Source: UBA7332 sp051648105 (GTDB lineage Bacteria > Bacteroidota > Bacteroidia > Bacteroidales > UBA7332). Taken from it: 64,000 nucleotides of DNA. Position numbers and translations under genes: made by a program. This document shows positions 1 through 7,403 of the stretch, one piece after another. The first letter of the stretch is position 1, and each line of letters starts with the position of its first letter. The notes beneath the pieces are model-generated. The model worked only from the letters and a program-made list of their open reading frames with translations, was not told where the DNA came from and searched no databases. The DNA lies in the NCBI GenBank assembly GCA_051648105.1, contig JBOFEN010000085.1:8124-72123 (forward strand), read 5' to 3'.

Positions 1-564
1 AGCAGGCGAGGTTGTTTCATTACCACCCACTTCGTTGGGTAGCTTTTTGTAATCACCCACAACAAACCAACTCTTTTTACTATCAGATGTTCCAGATTTA
101 AGTGTTCTATGTAACTCTTTAATCAGATCTTCAGAAAGTGGATCTACAGCACGTTCTATGATTATATCTATACATCGGAAGTGGTTTGCTGTTTCGATGA
201 TATCATCTATATTGACACTCTCAGTTGTTATACCAATGGTATTAGTCTCGAAGATGTATCTTGTTTGCTCATGTGTCAATCGGCTACCTTCTATATGATT
301 TGAGTTGTAGGTTAGATCAATCTGAGTTTTGTGGTATATGCCACCCTTTAAGTTCATCTCTTTTTCCTCTCTTAATCTTTTTAGCAGAGGAGATATAGCG
401 ACCCTTTTTTTCTTTAGCATAGGAGGAGTAGCCTCAGAGGGGATGCTCCACGTCTTACCAGTTATGAAAGCACCCTCGATTTTACCTAGTGCACACTGAT
501 TTCTTACAGTACGCTCAGATAAGTCATGTATCTTTGCAAATTCACTTACGGAGATATAGTTCAT
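1..564 (-). CDS. Fic-family protein with N-terminal HTH (5' part only)
   Basis: An open frame of 188 codons starts with ATG at 564 and runs off the left edge without a stop. Residues 4-45 look like a helix-turn-helix (VSEFAKIHDLSERTVR, then a GKIEGAF-type segment). Residues 88-93, SNHIEG, fit the inhibitory (S/T)xxxE(G/N) motif of Fic proteins that carry their own inhibitory helix. The segment WFVVGDYKKLPNEVGG is typical of the start of the Fic core. The catalytic HPFx(D/E)GNGR motif would lie outside the window, so activity cannot be judged. Family members usually AMPylate proteins. The gene has no close upstream partner and probably forms its own unit; a palindrome and a half-site upstream suggest self-regulation (inference). 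Confidence 0.85.
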   Translation of the reverse strand, partial: MNYISVSEFAKIHDLSERTVRNQCALGKIEGAFITGKTWSIPSEATPPMLKKKRVAISPLLKRLREEKEMNLKGGIYHKTQIDLTYNSNHIEGSRLTHEQTRYIFETNTIGITTESVNIDDIIETANHFRCIDIIIERAVDPLSEDLIKELHRTLKSGTSDSKKSWFVVGDYKKLPNEVGGNETTSPA

Positions 565-618
565 ACTTTTGTTTTTATCGGCAAGTTAATAGCTTAAATT
601 GCGCTTCAAAGTTACTGT

Positions 619-640
619 TTATTGCCGATATCGGCAATAA
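619..640. promoter_or_regulatory. Perfect 22-bp palindrome upstream of the fic gene
   Basis: The 22 bases are identical on both strands, with core TTGCCGATATCGGCAA. The palindrome lies 55-76 bases upstream of the fic start codon. The half-site TATCGGCAA recurs at 576-584, between the palindrome and the start codon. This is an operator-like layout; the HTH of the Fic protein is the obvious candidate binder, which is inference. Confidence 0.6.
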
Positions 641-740
641 ATTATGTTAAAATAGACAACTTAGCTCTTTAAGATATCATTAAACTATTTCTGTTCTTGA
701 TGAAAGGTGTTATAGTTTTGTGTATACTCTGGTAATAAGA

Positions 741-775
741 AAAGAGCGTATTCCGACTAACGGAATACGCTCTTT
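741..775 (-). terminator. Rho-independent terminator after the aldo/keto reductase
   Basis: A perfect 15-bp stem (AAAGAGCGTATTCCG and its complement) with a 5-base loop sits just past the stop of the minus-strand gene ending at 786. A T-rich tail follows on the minus strand. Confidence 0.8.
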
Positions 776-785
776 TATCTGTTCT

Positions 786-1787
786 CTATTTTGTTATAGA
801 GTCAATCAATTGCAACTCCTCGCTAGAGAAGTTTAAGTTATCCAGAGCCGCTAGATTGTCATCGATCTGCTCTGTTGAGCTTGCACCAATGATGGCACTA
901 GTGACTTGTTCATTGCGAACTACCCATGAGATGGCCATTTGTGCGAGTGTTTGTCCTCGCTGGTTGGCTATGTCGTTGAGCTTTATGATCTTTTCAATCA
1001 ACTCAGGAGTAACCTGTTCAGCCTTTAGGAAAGATTCAGGTCGCGAAGCCCTTGACCCCTTAGGGATGCCATTGATATATTTATTTGTGAGTATACCTTG
1101 AGCAAGAGGGGAGAATGCCACAAAACCTAGTCCATTCTTTGTGCAGCAATCGAGAACACCATTCTCAACATCGCGAACCATCATATTGTATTTGTCTTGA
1201 GATACAAGGCAAGGTACATTCTGATCCTTGAGGAATGCGATTGCTCTATCAAGTATTGCAGGAGGGTATTTCGAGATACCAACATATAGAGCTTTACCCT
1301 GCCTAACAATATCAACTAGAGCTTGCATAGTCTCCTCGAGAGGAGTTTCAGGTGTTAGTCTGTGTATGTAGAATATATCTACGTAGTCTAGTGACATTCT
1401 TTTGAGTGAGTCATCGAGACTTGAAATAAGATATTTTCTAGATCCTCCGTCGCCGTATGGGCCAGGCCACATAAGGTGTCCAGCCTTGGTCGAGATTACA
1501 AGTTCGTTTCTGTAAGGTTTGAAATCTCTTTTGATCATTTGTCCTAAGTTCTCCTCAGCAGAACCAAAGGTTGGACCATAGTTGTTAGCTAGGTCAAAGT
1601 GTGTGATACCATTATCAAAAGCGTGTCGAGCGATTCTTGTGGCATTGTGTAGTGAGTCTACACTACCGAAGTTATGCCACATACCAAGAGATAGTCTTGG
1701 AAGAACAATTCCTGAGTTACCGCATCTCTTGAATGATATGCCCTCTTCGTAGCGCTTGCTATTGGCTCTATACTCTTCTTGCATCAT
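786..1787 (-). CDS. Aldo/keto reductase, YghZ/Gpr type (L-glyceraldehyde 3-phosphate reductase-like)
   Basis: This 333-residue protein is a full-length aldo/keto reductase and closely resembles E. coli YghZ (Gpr), an NADPH-dependent aldehyde reductase acting on L-glyceraldehyde 3-phosphate and methylglyoxal. The catalytic tetrad is visible: Asp65 and Tyr70 in THFDLANNYG, Lys101 in ISTKAG and His142 in FYIHR. The nucleotide-binding end is seen in the IIGASSTEQ segment near the C-terminus. It is probably cytosolic. It follows the alkaline phosphatase gene by 26 bases on the same strand and probably ends that transcript. The exact physiological substrate is unknown; a general detoxification role is likely. 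Confidence 0.88.
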   Translation of the reverse strand: MMQEEYRANSKRYEEGISFKRCGNSGIVLPRLSLGMWHNFGSVDSLHNATRIARHAFDNGITHFDLANNYGPTFGSAEENLGQMIKRDFKPYRNELVISTKAGHLMWPGPYGDGGSRKYLISSLDDSLKRMSLDYVDIFYIHRLTPETPLEETMQALVDIVRQGKALYVGISKYPPAILDRAIAFLKDQNVPCLVSQDKYNMMVRDVENGVLDCCTKNGLGFVAFSPLAQGILTNKYINGIPKGSRASRPESFLKAEQVTPELIEKIIKLNDIANQRGQTLAQMAISWVVRNEQVTSAIIGASSTEQIDDNLAALDNLNFSSEELQLIDSITK

Positions 1788-1813
1788 AGGTTAATAGAGT
1801 TTTTATGGTAGTT

Positions 1814-3517
1814 TTATTTTAAAAGATCTACAAGGTATGTTGGTACATAGAATGATTTATGACCTTTTGTGTGCGTAAATCCTATGATGGTAGTTGCTTT
1901 ATCGCCCTTTTTCTGAAGAGGGTATTGCTTACCATCAAGCGTGTAGTAGTTTCGGTATGCCTCTAGTTTGAGGCTCTTACCGTTGTTGCGATTCGTAACA
2001 GTCAAGATAGGATAGTTTGGGTTTGTCTCATCCCAATTCTGCTCATATCCATCGAATAGTTTGTTAGCAGGAGTGAAGTAGTAGTCGCTTCTACCCTCAA
2101 GGTTTAGACCACCAACATGCTGAACGAATTTGTTCACATCACTATTTTGAACTACACCACCGATTTTTGATTTAGGCGCGTATGTAGCAAGGAAGACGTT
2201 TTCACCTTCGTGCCCACTAGTTGTCCAGCCTATATATCCGTTTTTGTTATTGATCTTAATGAGTGTGTTATTAACACCTCTGTATGCATTCGCTATTCTC
2301 TTTTCGTAAACAGAGAGGCTATCGTTATATTGAGGCATATTTCTAAGTTCAAGGTTGCTTTGAACATCATTGAACTTAGTAGCCAATCCATCCTCATCAC
2401 TGATCTTCATGCCAAACTCCTCTGTAAGTATATTTAGGTAGTTGTCGTATGATATGCTTGGAGATATCAGACTAGACATATGCTCAGATACTCTAAGTTT
2501 CTGAAGAGGGTGGAAGATTGCACTGTGAGCAGTCTTTGAGTATACTCCATTGCTGTTTTGGTTACCCAAGCTCACGCCACCATTTCCGTGGTCAGGAACA
2601 ACAACAACAAGAGTGTTTTTGTCTTTTTTTGCAAACTCAAGAGCAACAGCCACAGCCTGGTCGAAGGCTAGGTATTCAGTTATAACACCTTTTGTATCGT
2701 TAGCATGTGCAGCCCAATCTACTTTACTACCTTCAACCATAAGGAAGAATCCATCTTTGTTCTTGCTAAGAATATCTATAGCTTTCTCTGTCATTGCAGC
2801 GATAGATGGCACAGAGTCTACGCGCTCGTCCTCGAAAGGTAGAGCATCTGGTGCGAATAGACCCCAAACTTTTTTGTTGCTAGTTGAGATAGCTTCAAAT
2901 TGAGTTTTGTTTCTTACAAACTTTACTCCTTGGCTGTCGAGTACAGTGAAGAGGTTCTCCTTGTCGTCGCGATAGCTAGGAGTTAGGTATTGGTGACCAC
3001 CACCGAACACAACATCAATGTTGTTATACACCATCTGTTTTGTAAGTGAGTTGTACTCGTTACGATTCACGCCGTGCGAAGCAAAGTCAGCAGGAGTGGC
3101 ATGTGGTAATTGGCAAGTGAAGATTAGACCCGTTGACCTTCCTTGTAGTTTCGCCTCTTCTAGAAGTGTGAAGGCTGGTTGGTATGTGCGTGATGGGTCA
3201 ACTTTTACAAGGTCGTTAGGTGTTTGTTCTGGATAGATAGATATGTTTCCTGTTCTTGCAAGTACACCCGTCGCATATGTTGCACCCGTAGGAGCTGAGT
3301 CACCGATAGGAGAGTCAGAGCAGTGTGTGATAACTTGTCCACAGATATGTGGGTCGACAGCTAGAGGTTTTTGTTGGTACCATCTTGAGATAGCCAATAC
3401 CGAGCTACTAGTACCATCCGGTATCATGAAGATTACGTTTTTGGCCTCTTGTGCAACTAGTGAAGTAACTGCTGAAGCACTAATAAGTAGTGCTAATAGA
3501 ACTCTGTTTGTTTTCAT
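1814..3517 (-). CDS. Secreted alkaline phosphatase
   Basis: The 567-residue protein starts with a signal peptide (about residues 1-22, ending near VAQ) and belongs to the alkaline phosphatase superfamily (PhoA-type). Metal ligand Asp34 lies in IPDGTSS, the catalytic Ser74 in IGDSAPTGAT, and further metal-binding motifs are EGSKVDWAAHAND, VPDHGNGG and TSGHEGENV. It should hydrolyse phosphomonoesters in the periplasm or at the cell surface. The C-terminal ~100 residues extend past the usual core. It lies 17 bases downstream of tcdA and 26 upstream of the aldo/keto reductase, so the three look co-transcribed. No Pho-box-like site was recognised. Confidence 0.9.
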   Translation of the reverse strand: MKTNRVLLALLISASAVTSLVAQEAKNVIFMIPDGTSSSVLAISRWYQQKPLAVDPHICGQVITHCSDSPIGDSAPTGATYATGVLARTGNISIYPEQTPNDLVKVDPSRTYQPAFTLLEEAKLQGRSTGLIFTCQLPHATPADFASHGVNRNEYNSLTKQMVYNNIDVVFGGGHQYLTPSYRDDKENLFTVLDSQGVKFVRNKTQFEAISTSNKKVWGLFAPDALPFEDERVDSVPSIAAMTEKAIDILSKNKDGFFLMVEGSKVDWAAHANDTKGVITEYLAFDQAVAVALEFAKKDKNTLVVVVPDHGNGGVSLGNQNSNGVYSKTAHSAIFHPLQKLRVSEHMSSLISPSISYDNYLNILTEEFGMKISDEDGLATKFNDVQSNLELRNMPQYNDSLSVYEKRIANAYRGVNNTLIKINNKNGYIGWTTSGHEGENVFLATYAPKSKIGGVVQNSDVNKFVQHVGGLNLEGRSDYYFTPANKLFDGYEQNWDETNPNYPILTVTNRNNGKSLKLEAYRNYYTLDGKQYPLQKKGDKATTIIGFTHTKGHKSFYVPTYLVDLLK

Positions 3518-3534
3518 CAGATCTGTTTTGATGT

Positions 3535-4266
3535 TTATTGTTTAGCTACTAATTTGCGAATAACGAAAGATGCTAGATAGCACCCAAAAATAGCAGGTAG
3601 GTATGATATAGTACCTATTGTAGACTTCTTGTTTTGTTCTGTATCCGATTCGAAAACAGCATTTCTGTCGGCAGCTTCTGTTGTGAATACCACAGGAATA
3701 CCTCTGCTGATACCCATCTTTTGCAGTCTCTTTCTAACAGCTTTTGCTAGGGAGCATTGCGTTGTTTGGGATATGTCTGCGAACTTGATCTGTGTTGGGT
3801 CAATCTTTGCACCAGCACCCATAGAAGAGATGATCTTTATCTTTCGTCTATAGCATCCAGCCATTAGATGACACTTAGGGCTAAGAGTGTCTATGGCATC
3901 TACAACAAAGTTATACTTGTCGCTATCGAGTAGTTCGTCTATGAGTTCATCCTTGAGGTATACCTGCTTGGTTACAAGCTGAAGATCTGGATTGATATCC
4001 ATCAACCTCTTTCCAAGGATCTCAACCTTTGCCTCGCCAATGGTAGAGTGAAGAGCTACAAGTTGTCTGTTGATATTTGTGATGTTGACTGTATCCCCAT
4101 CAACAATAGTAATTTTTCCTACACCAGCTCTGCATATCATCTCTGCGGCATATGCGCCGACTCCACCAACACCAACAATCATTACGTGGGTTTGACGAAG
4201 CTTCTCTAGTTTCTCGTCTCCTAGAAGAATCTCTGTTCTGGAGAACCAATTTGTAAGTTCAATCAT
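3535..4266 (-). CDS. tcdA: tRNA threonylcarbamoyladenosine dehydratase (ThiF/E1-like)
   Basis: This E1-like ATP-dependent enzyme cyclises t6A37 of tRNA to ct6A. The start MIELTNWFSRTEILLG at 4266 matches the usual N-terminus and gives 243 residues. The open frame continues upstream to 4380, but that part overlaps the vanZ-like gene and its terminator, so it is not used. The nucleotide-binding motif GVGGVGAYAAE is near residues 32-42, and NINRQLVALHSTIG and DAIDTLSPK are typical of the TcdA/CsdL group. A Bacteroidetes -7 box at 4275-4282 lies almost on the start codon, suggesting a very short leader or none. It is followed closely by the phosphatase gene. Confidence 0.88.
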   Translation of the reverse strand: MIELTNWFSRTEILLGDEKLEKLRQTHVMIVGVGGVGAYAAEMICRAGVGKITIVDGDTVNITNINRQLVALHSTIGEAKVEILGKRLMDINPDLQLVTKQVYLKDELIDELLDSDKYNFVVDAIDTLSPKCHLMAGCYRRKIKIISSMGAGAKIDPTQIKFADISQTTQCSLAKAVRKRLQKMGISRGIPVVFTTEAADRNAVFESDTEQNKKSTIGTISYLPAIFGCYLASFVIRKLVAKQ

Positions 4267-4274
4267 AATGGGAG

Positions 4275-4282
4275 CAAAAATA
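4275..4282 (-). promoter_or_regulatory. Bacteroidetes -7 box for tcdA
   Basis: The minus strand reads TATTTTTG, matching TAnnTTTG. Transcription would start within a few bases of the ATG at 4266, so the mRNA may be nearly leaderless. No clear -33 box was seen. Confidence 0.45.
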
Positions 4283-4329
4283 TAAACAATATGCACTTCT
4301 CCAACTACAAGAAATGCTAAAAAAAAGAG

Positions 4330-4364
4330 AGCACGAATGTTACTTGGGTAGTAACATTCGTGCT
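4330..4364 (-). terminator. Terminator whose stem contains the vanZ-like stop codon
   Basis: The 14-bp perfect stem AGCACGAATGTTAC and its complement encloses a 7-base loop and is followed on the minus strand by a run of T. The stop codon of the vanZ-like gene (4340-4342) lies inside the stem. It separates the PadR-PspC-VanZ unit from tcdA. Confidence 0.85.
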
Positions 4365-4693
4365 GTGAAGTATCCAACAACTACGCCGCAGCTATTTGCA
4401 GCGAAGTCGTACCAGTCACCCGTTCTTGGGCTGAAAAATAGGCTTTGCATTATCTCTAATGCACCACCGAAGATTATAGGTACACCAACAATGATCAGTA
4501 GTTGGTATTTAAAATCAATAGTAGCGCGTCGTAGACTCCACCAAGAGATGAATGTGATGAATGCATAGAATCCAAAGTGTGCTACTTTATCAGCATGTTT
4601 GAATAGCGGAATTCCTACCACATTTGGGTTGCTTGTAAGCGAAAGGAATAGGACAGTGGCGTATATAAGTAGCACAAAAAGGTATCTTTTCAT
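4340..4693 (-). CDS. VanZ-like small membrane protein
   Basis: A 117-residue integral membrane protein with about four hydrophobic segments (residues 3-20, 36-54, 63-81 and 96-114). FKHADKVAHFGFYAFIT and SFFSPRTGDWYDFAANSCGVVVG are the usual VanZ-family signatures. VanZ of Enterococcus gives low-level teicoplanin resistance, but the Bacteroidetes relatives have no proven role. It lies 25 bases after the PspC-domain gene and is probably in the same transcript as padR and pspC, suggesting a cell-envelope stress context (inference). Confidence 0.75.
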   Translation of the reverse strand: MKRYLFVLLIYATVLFLSLTSNPNVVGIPLFKHADKVAHFGFYAFITFISWWSLRRATIDFKYQLLIIVGVPIIFGGALEIMQSLFFSPRTGDWYDFAANSCGVVVGYFTARMLLPK

Positions 4694-4718
4694 TCTGTAG
4701 TTTTATTTTGTGTGGTTA

Positions 4719-5801
4719 TTAGATAGTAAATGAACCAGACAAAAGTAGTGGCAATGTTTTAACTCCCCAAATAATTGAGGCTATTAATCCTATTATCCAC
4801 ACTGCAAATAGTACCCATCCGAGAGTTTGACGTATTGGAGCTAGCTTAAAAGCCTTTTGAACCACTACGTAGCATAGAACAATGATAGGTAAACCAATAA
4901 CAGTTAGAGCTGAAATTATCAAGTATGGAGTAGATGAGAGATGTATAAGCATATTTGAGATGCTGTATGGAAACATCTCTGTAAATAGTTCAATAGGTGC
5001 ACTAAGCAATGCAATTAATAGAACGAGAATAGGGAATATTATTATTATTCCAAAGCATCCGAAACATCCACCAATAATAGCAAAAACAACTCTTACAACA
5101 GCTCTAAAGAAGGTAGTTACTCCATTTTTAGTCTTGTTCACTAGAGATTTGTTATAAGGTGAATCAGCAATATCTTTTGCCTCACTACTTATTCTGTCTA
5201 CACCCTCTTTGATGAAATTGCTAATATTCTCAACCGTAGGTGCAATACCTTGCATCTCAAGCTTCTGAGCATAACTCTCGGCTGGAGGCATTATGATCCA
5301 TAGTATAAGATATATTGGTATCATAGAACCCCAGAAGAAAAGGAGCACTATCATTAATACTCTAATTATTACGACATCTATATTAAAATAGTGAGAAAGT
5401 CCTGATGCTACACCACCAAGAAGAGCGTGCTCTTTGTCGCGATATAGTCTACGTACTCTTTTTGTCTCTGAAGTTGCCTCTTGGGTACTCTCTTGATCCG
5501 TATGGATTTGATCCTCCTCAAGCTCATCTTCATTGTCAACGCGCCCATAATCAGAAGGTTGTCCCATCTGAGCAATCACCTCCTCCACATTTGGGAATGT
5601 AATGACCTGTAGCCCATATTTCATTCTGTTTGAGAAGAGCTCACTTATTCTGGCCTCTACATCATGAAGTATCTCTTGACCATCTGGCTCATTAGCGAAG
5701 TATTTGTTTAGATCATCAAGATATTTGCTTAGAGCTTCGTGTGCATCCTCATCAATATGAAAGACCGTATTGTTGAGGTTAATACTTAGTATCTTTTTCA
5801 T
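4719..5801 (-). CDS. PspC-domain membrane protein
   Basis: The 360-residue protein has an N-terminal cytoplasmic region (1-110) of the type found in Bacteroidetes PspC proteins (LNNTVFHIDEDAH, ending in MGQPSDYG). A PspC domain follows at about 116-175 (RLYRDKEHALLGGVASGLS, then a long hydrophobic segment ending IMPPAE). Three more hydrophobic segments lie near 230-265, 290-318 and 335-355. PspC proteins sense or respond to membrane stress. Its start lies 8 bases after the padR stop, so the two are almost certainly translated from one mRNA, and PadR is the likely regulator of the pair. Confidence 0.82.
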   Translation of the reverse strand: MKKILSINLNNTVFHIDEDAHEALSKYLDDLNKYFANEPDGQEILHDVEARISELFSNRMKYGLQVITFPNVEEVIAQMGQPSDYGRVDNEDELEEDQIHTDQESTQEATSETKRVRRLYRDKEHALLGGVASGLSHYFNIDVVIIRVLMIVLLFFWGSMIPIYLILWIIMPPAESYAQKLEMQGIAPTVENISNFIKEGVDRISSEAKDIADSPYNKSLVNKTKNGVTTFFRAVVRVVFAIIGGCFGCFGIIIIFPILVLLIALLSAPIELFTEMFPYSISNMLIHLSSTPYLIISALTVIGLPIIVLCYVVVQKAFKLAPIRQTLGWVLFAVWIIGLIASIIWGVKTLPLLLSGSFTI

Positions 5802-5809
5802 AACTTATT

Positions 5810-6166
5810 TCAGTTGTTTTCTGTATTGATGTTTGTGAATATAGTCTCATTAAGATGGTTGACAGCAGACTCGATCTCTAGCCAAGACTCTCGAAGTTCA
5901 TTTAATATTCCAACTCCATGCTCTGTAAGTTCGAAATATTTTCGAGGGGGCCCTTGGGTCGACTCTACCCAGTAGTAGGATAGTAGTTCAGCATTTTTTA
6001 GTCTTGTGAGCAGAGGGTAGAGTGTTCCCTCAACGACAATAAGCTTAGCCTCCTTTAGTTGCTGAATGATATCAGAGACATATGCAGGCTCTTTGCTTAT
6101 AATAAGGAGTATGCAGTATTCAAGCATACCTTTTCGCATCTGCGATTTAACGTTCTCTAGGTTCAT
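5810..6166 (-). CDS. PadR-family transcriptional regulator
   Basis: A 118-residue winged-helix protein starting MNLENVKSQMRKGMLEYCIL. The motif VVEGTLYPLLTRLKN and the wing segment TQGPPRKYFELTEHG are the standard PadR signature. The open frame extends up to 6199, but those extra codons overlap a -7 promoter box at 6197-6204, so 6166 is the better start. PadR proteins are usually repressors released by small molecules or stress. Being first in an operon with PspC and VanZ-like genes suggests it controls this envelope-stress set, probably including itself. Confidence 0.87.
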   Translation of the reverse strand: MNLENVKSQMRKGMLEYCILLIISKEPAYVSDIIQQLKEAKLIVVEGTLYPLLTRLKNAELLSYYWVESTQGPPRKYFELTEHGVGILNELRESWLEIESAVNHLNETIFTNINTENN

Positions 6167-6196
6167 AATAGCTCTCTTATTTGATTGTTGCGAGTG

Positions 6197-6204
6197 CAAA
6201 TATA
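6197..6204 (-). promoter_or_regulatory. -7 box for the padR-pspC-vanZ unit
   Basis: The minus strand reads TATATTTG. A TTTG lies 23 bases further upstream (6228-6231), slightly wider than the usual 19-21. Its position excludes a padR start at 6199. Confidence 0.55.
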
Positions 6205-6374
6205 TAAAGATTTAGTACTTTGTGATACAAACTACCTGTTTTTATTATAGTAGAGGCTGCTTTTTAACTAATCGACTCTAATCATTGATATTAAAGAGTA
6301 GATAGTATACAGTGCTCAATCAAAGTAGTTTGCTGTATAACAATTGATTAATGAAGTGTAGTCATTATATTCCC

Positions 6375-6723
6375 ATTTTGTAAAATTGCTTCAGGGGGTA
6401 CAAATTTCAAACTCTGTGAGTTTTACATCTGTTTTGTGGAACTGTTTTTGGATGAGTTTAACAGTTAATGTCTGTGGAATTTACTTTTGACTATAATTAG
6501 TCGATGGTTTTGTATGGATAGTTGGGGATTTGTGTTAATATGATGTTGGGACTTAAGGTAAATATTTTGGTTGCAATAGGATTTTATTGCAACCTATTGC
6601 CACCGTCTATTGCCACCCCTAATGTATTGATTGTTAGATAGTGTTGCAATGTGGCAATTGAAAACGTCAAAACAAAGACTCTGTGAGGTAATTTTGCTAT
6701 TTCGTTAATAGTGATTTGTTAAA
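6375..6723. repeat. Interspersed repeat, copy A (349 bp)
   Basis: The left 46 bases (6375-6420) match 63806-63851 with two differences. The right ~58 bases (6666-6723) match 7189-7246 with several differences. The interior is not conserved with copy B. No coding capacity was seen. The two conserved ends with variable middles suggest a non-autonomous mobile repeat. Confidence 0.65.
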
Positions 6724-7067
6724 TCAAGGGTGGTTATTAACTCCTGATCAGATATTTTGCCACTGCCTAATTGTGACTTACCCTAAGGCTTTTGAGTGGT
6801 TAGGCTGTGGCTAATTGTGAGTTAGGCTCTGCCTAATTTTGCACTGAGTTAGGGGTAGAAAGTCAAAGAGTTTTAGGTGCAAACTCAAAGGGTTTTACCC
6901 CTAAAGTCACAGACTTTTTCTCCACGGATCTCCGCAGATGAGAGCTTCCGTTACCACTACGCCATCTGTTCAGCTCATAATGCATAATGCTTAATTGAAG
7001 AGAATTATTCACGCTGATCTCGCAGATTTCGCAGATCTTTTTTTGCTAAGCTATATACCACTAACCC

Positions 7068-7246
7068 ATTTTGTAAAATCCCCACACTACCATCAAATTT
7101 TAAACTCTGTGAGAAAAAATCTGTTTTTTCTATCTACATGGTTAACGCTCTGATTGTCATAGGGCATGTAGATATGTAGATAGAAAATGTCAAAACTAAG
7201 AGTCTGTGTGGAGATTTTGCCATTTCATTAATAGTGATTTGTTAAA
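7068..7246. repeat. Interspersed repeat, copy B (179 bp)
   Basis: It shares the left-end phrase ATTTTGTAAAAT with copies A and C, the phrase TTTTTTCTATCTACAT with copy C, and its right end (7189-7246) with copy A. Its own halves form an imperfect inverted repeat: the left phrase around 7121-7140 is matched by the reverse complement of the phrase around 7165-7188, so the transcript could fold into a hairpin. Confidence 0.65.
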
Positions 7247-7322
7247 TTGCACTGTTTGTTAATCCTTATGGGAGTGGTAGGAGGCGTCTTGGTATTAGTT
7301 ATTAAGAGGTGATTAAAAGCAA

Positions 7323-7358
7323 TTAGGGTGATCATTCCATTTGAAATGATCACCCTAA
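7323..7358 (-). terminator. Terminator downstream of uxaC
   Basis: A perfect 14-bp stem (TTAGGGTGATCATT and its complement) with an 8-base loop lies 45 bases past the uxaC stop. The T-tail on the minus strand is modest. Confidence 0.7.
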
Positions 7359-7403
7359 CTATTGAAATCTATTATTAACCTATTTAATATGCTATTCTAG
7401 ATA

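Larger units (their letters stand above)
6205..7403. other. 1.2-kb gene-free region rich in degenerate repeats
   Basis: No convincing reading frame was found on either strand. It holds two interspersed-repeat copies (6375-6723 and 7068-7246), several loose copies of a CTAATTGTGAGTTA-like phrase around 6765-6860, and CGCAGAT-containing phrases near 6930 and 7010-7040. A terminator for uxaC lies at its right end. Confidence 0.6.

Noticed and set aside
4267..4380. N-terminal extension of tcdA
   Set aside because: It overlaps a terminator and the vanZ-like gene and is not found in the family; a -7 box lies at 4275-4282.
6167..6199. N-terminal extension of the PadR gene
   Set aside because: The extra start is inside the -7 box TATATTTG; ATG 6166 gives the standard N-terminus.
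6923..6985. tRNA-like phrase on the minus strand (GATGGCGTAGTGGTAACGG and following)
   Set aside because: It resembles a tRNA D-arm and part of an anticodon arm, but no complete cloverleaf or T-arm could be built; possibly a tRNA relic, too weak to list.
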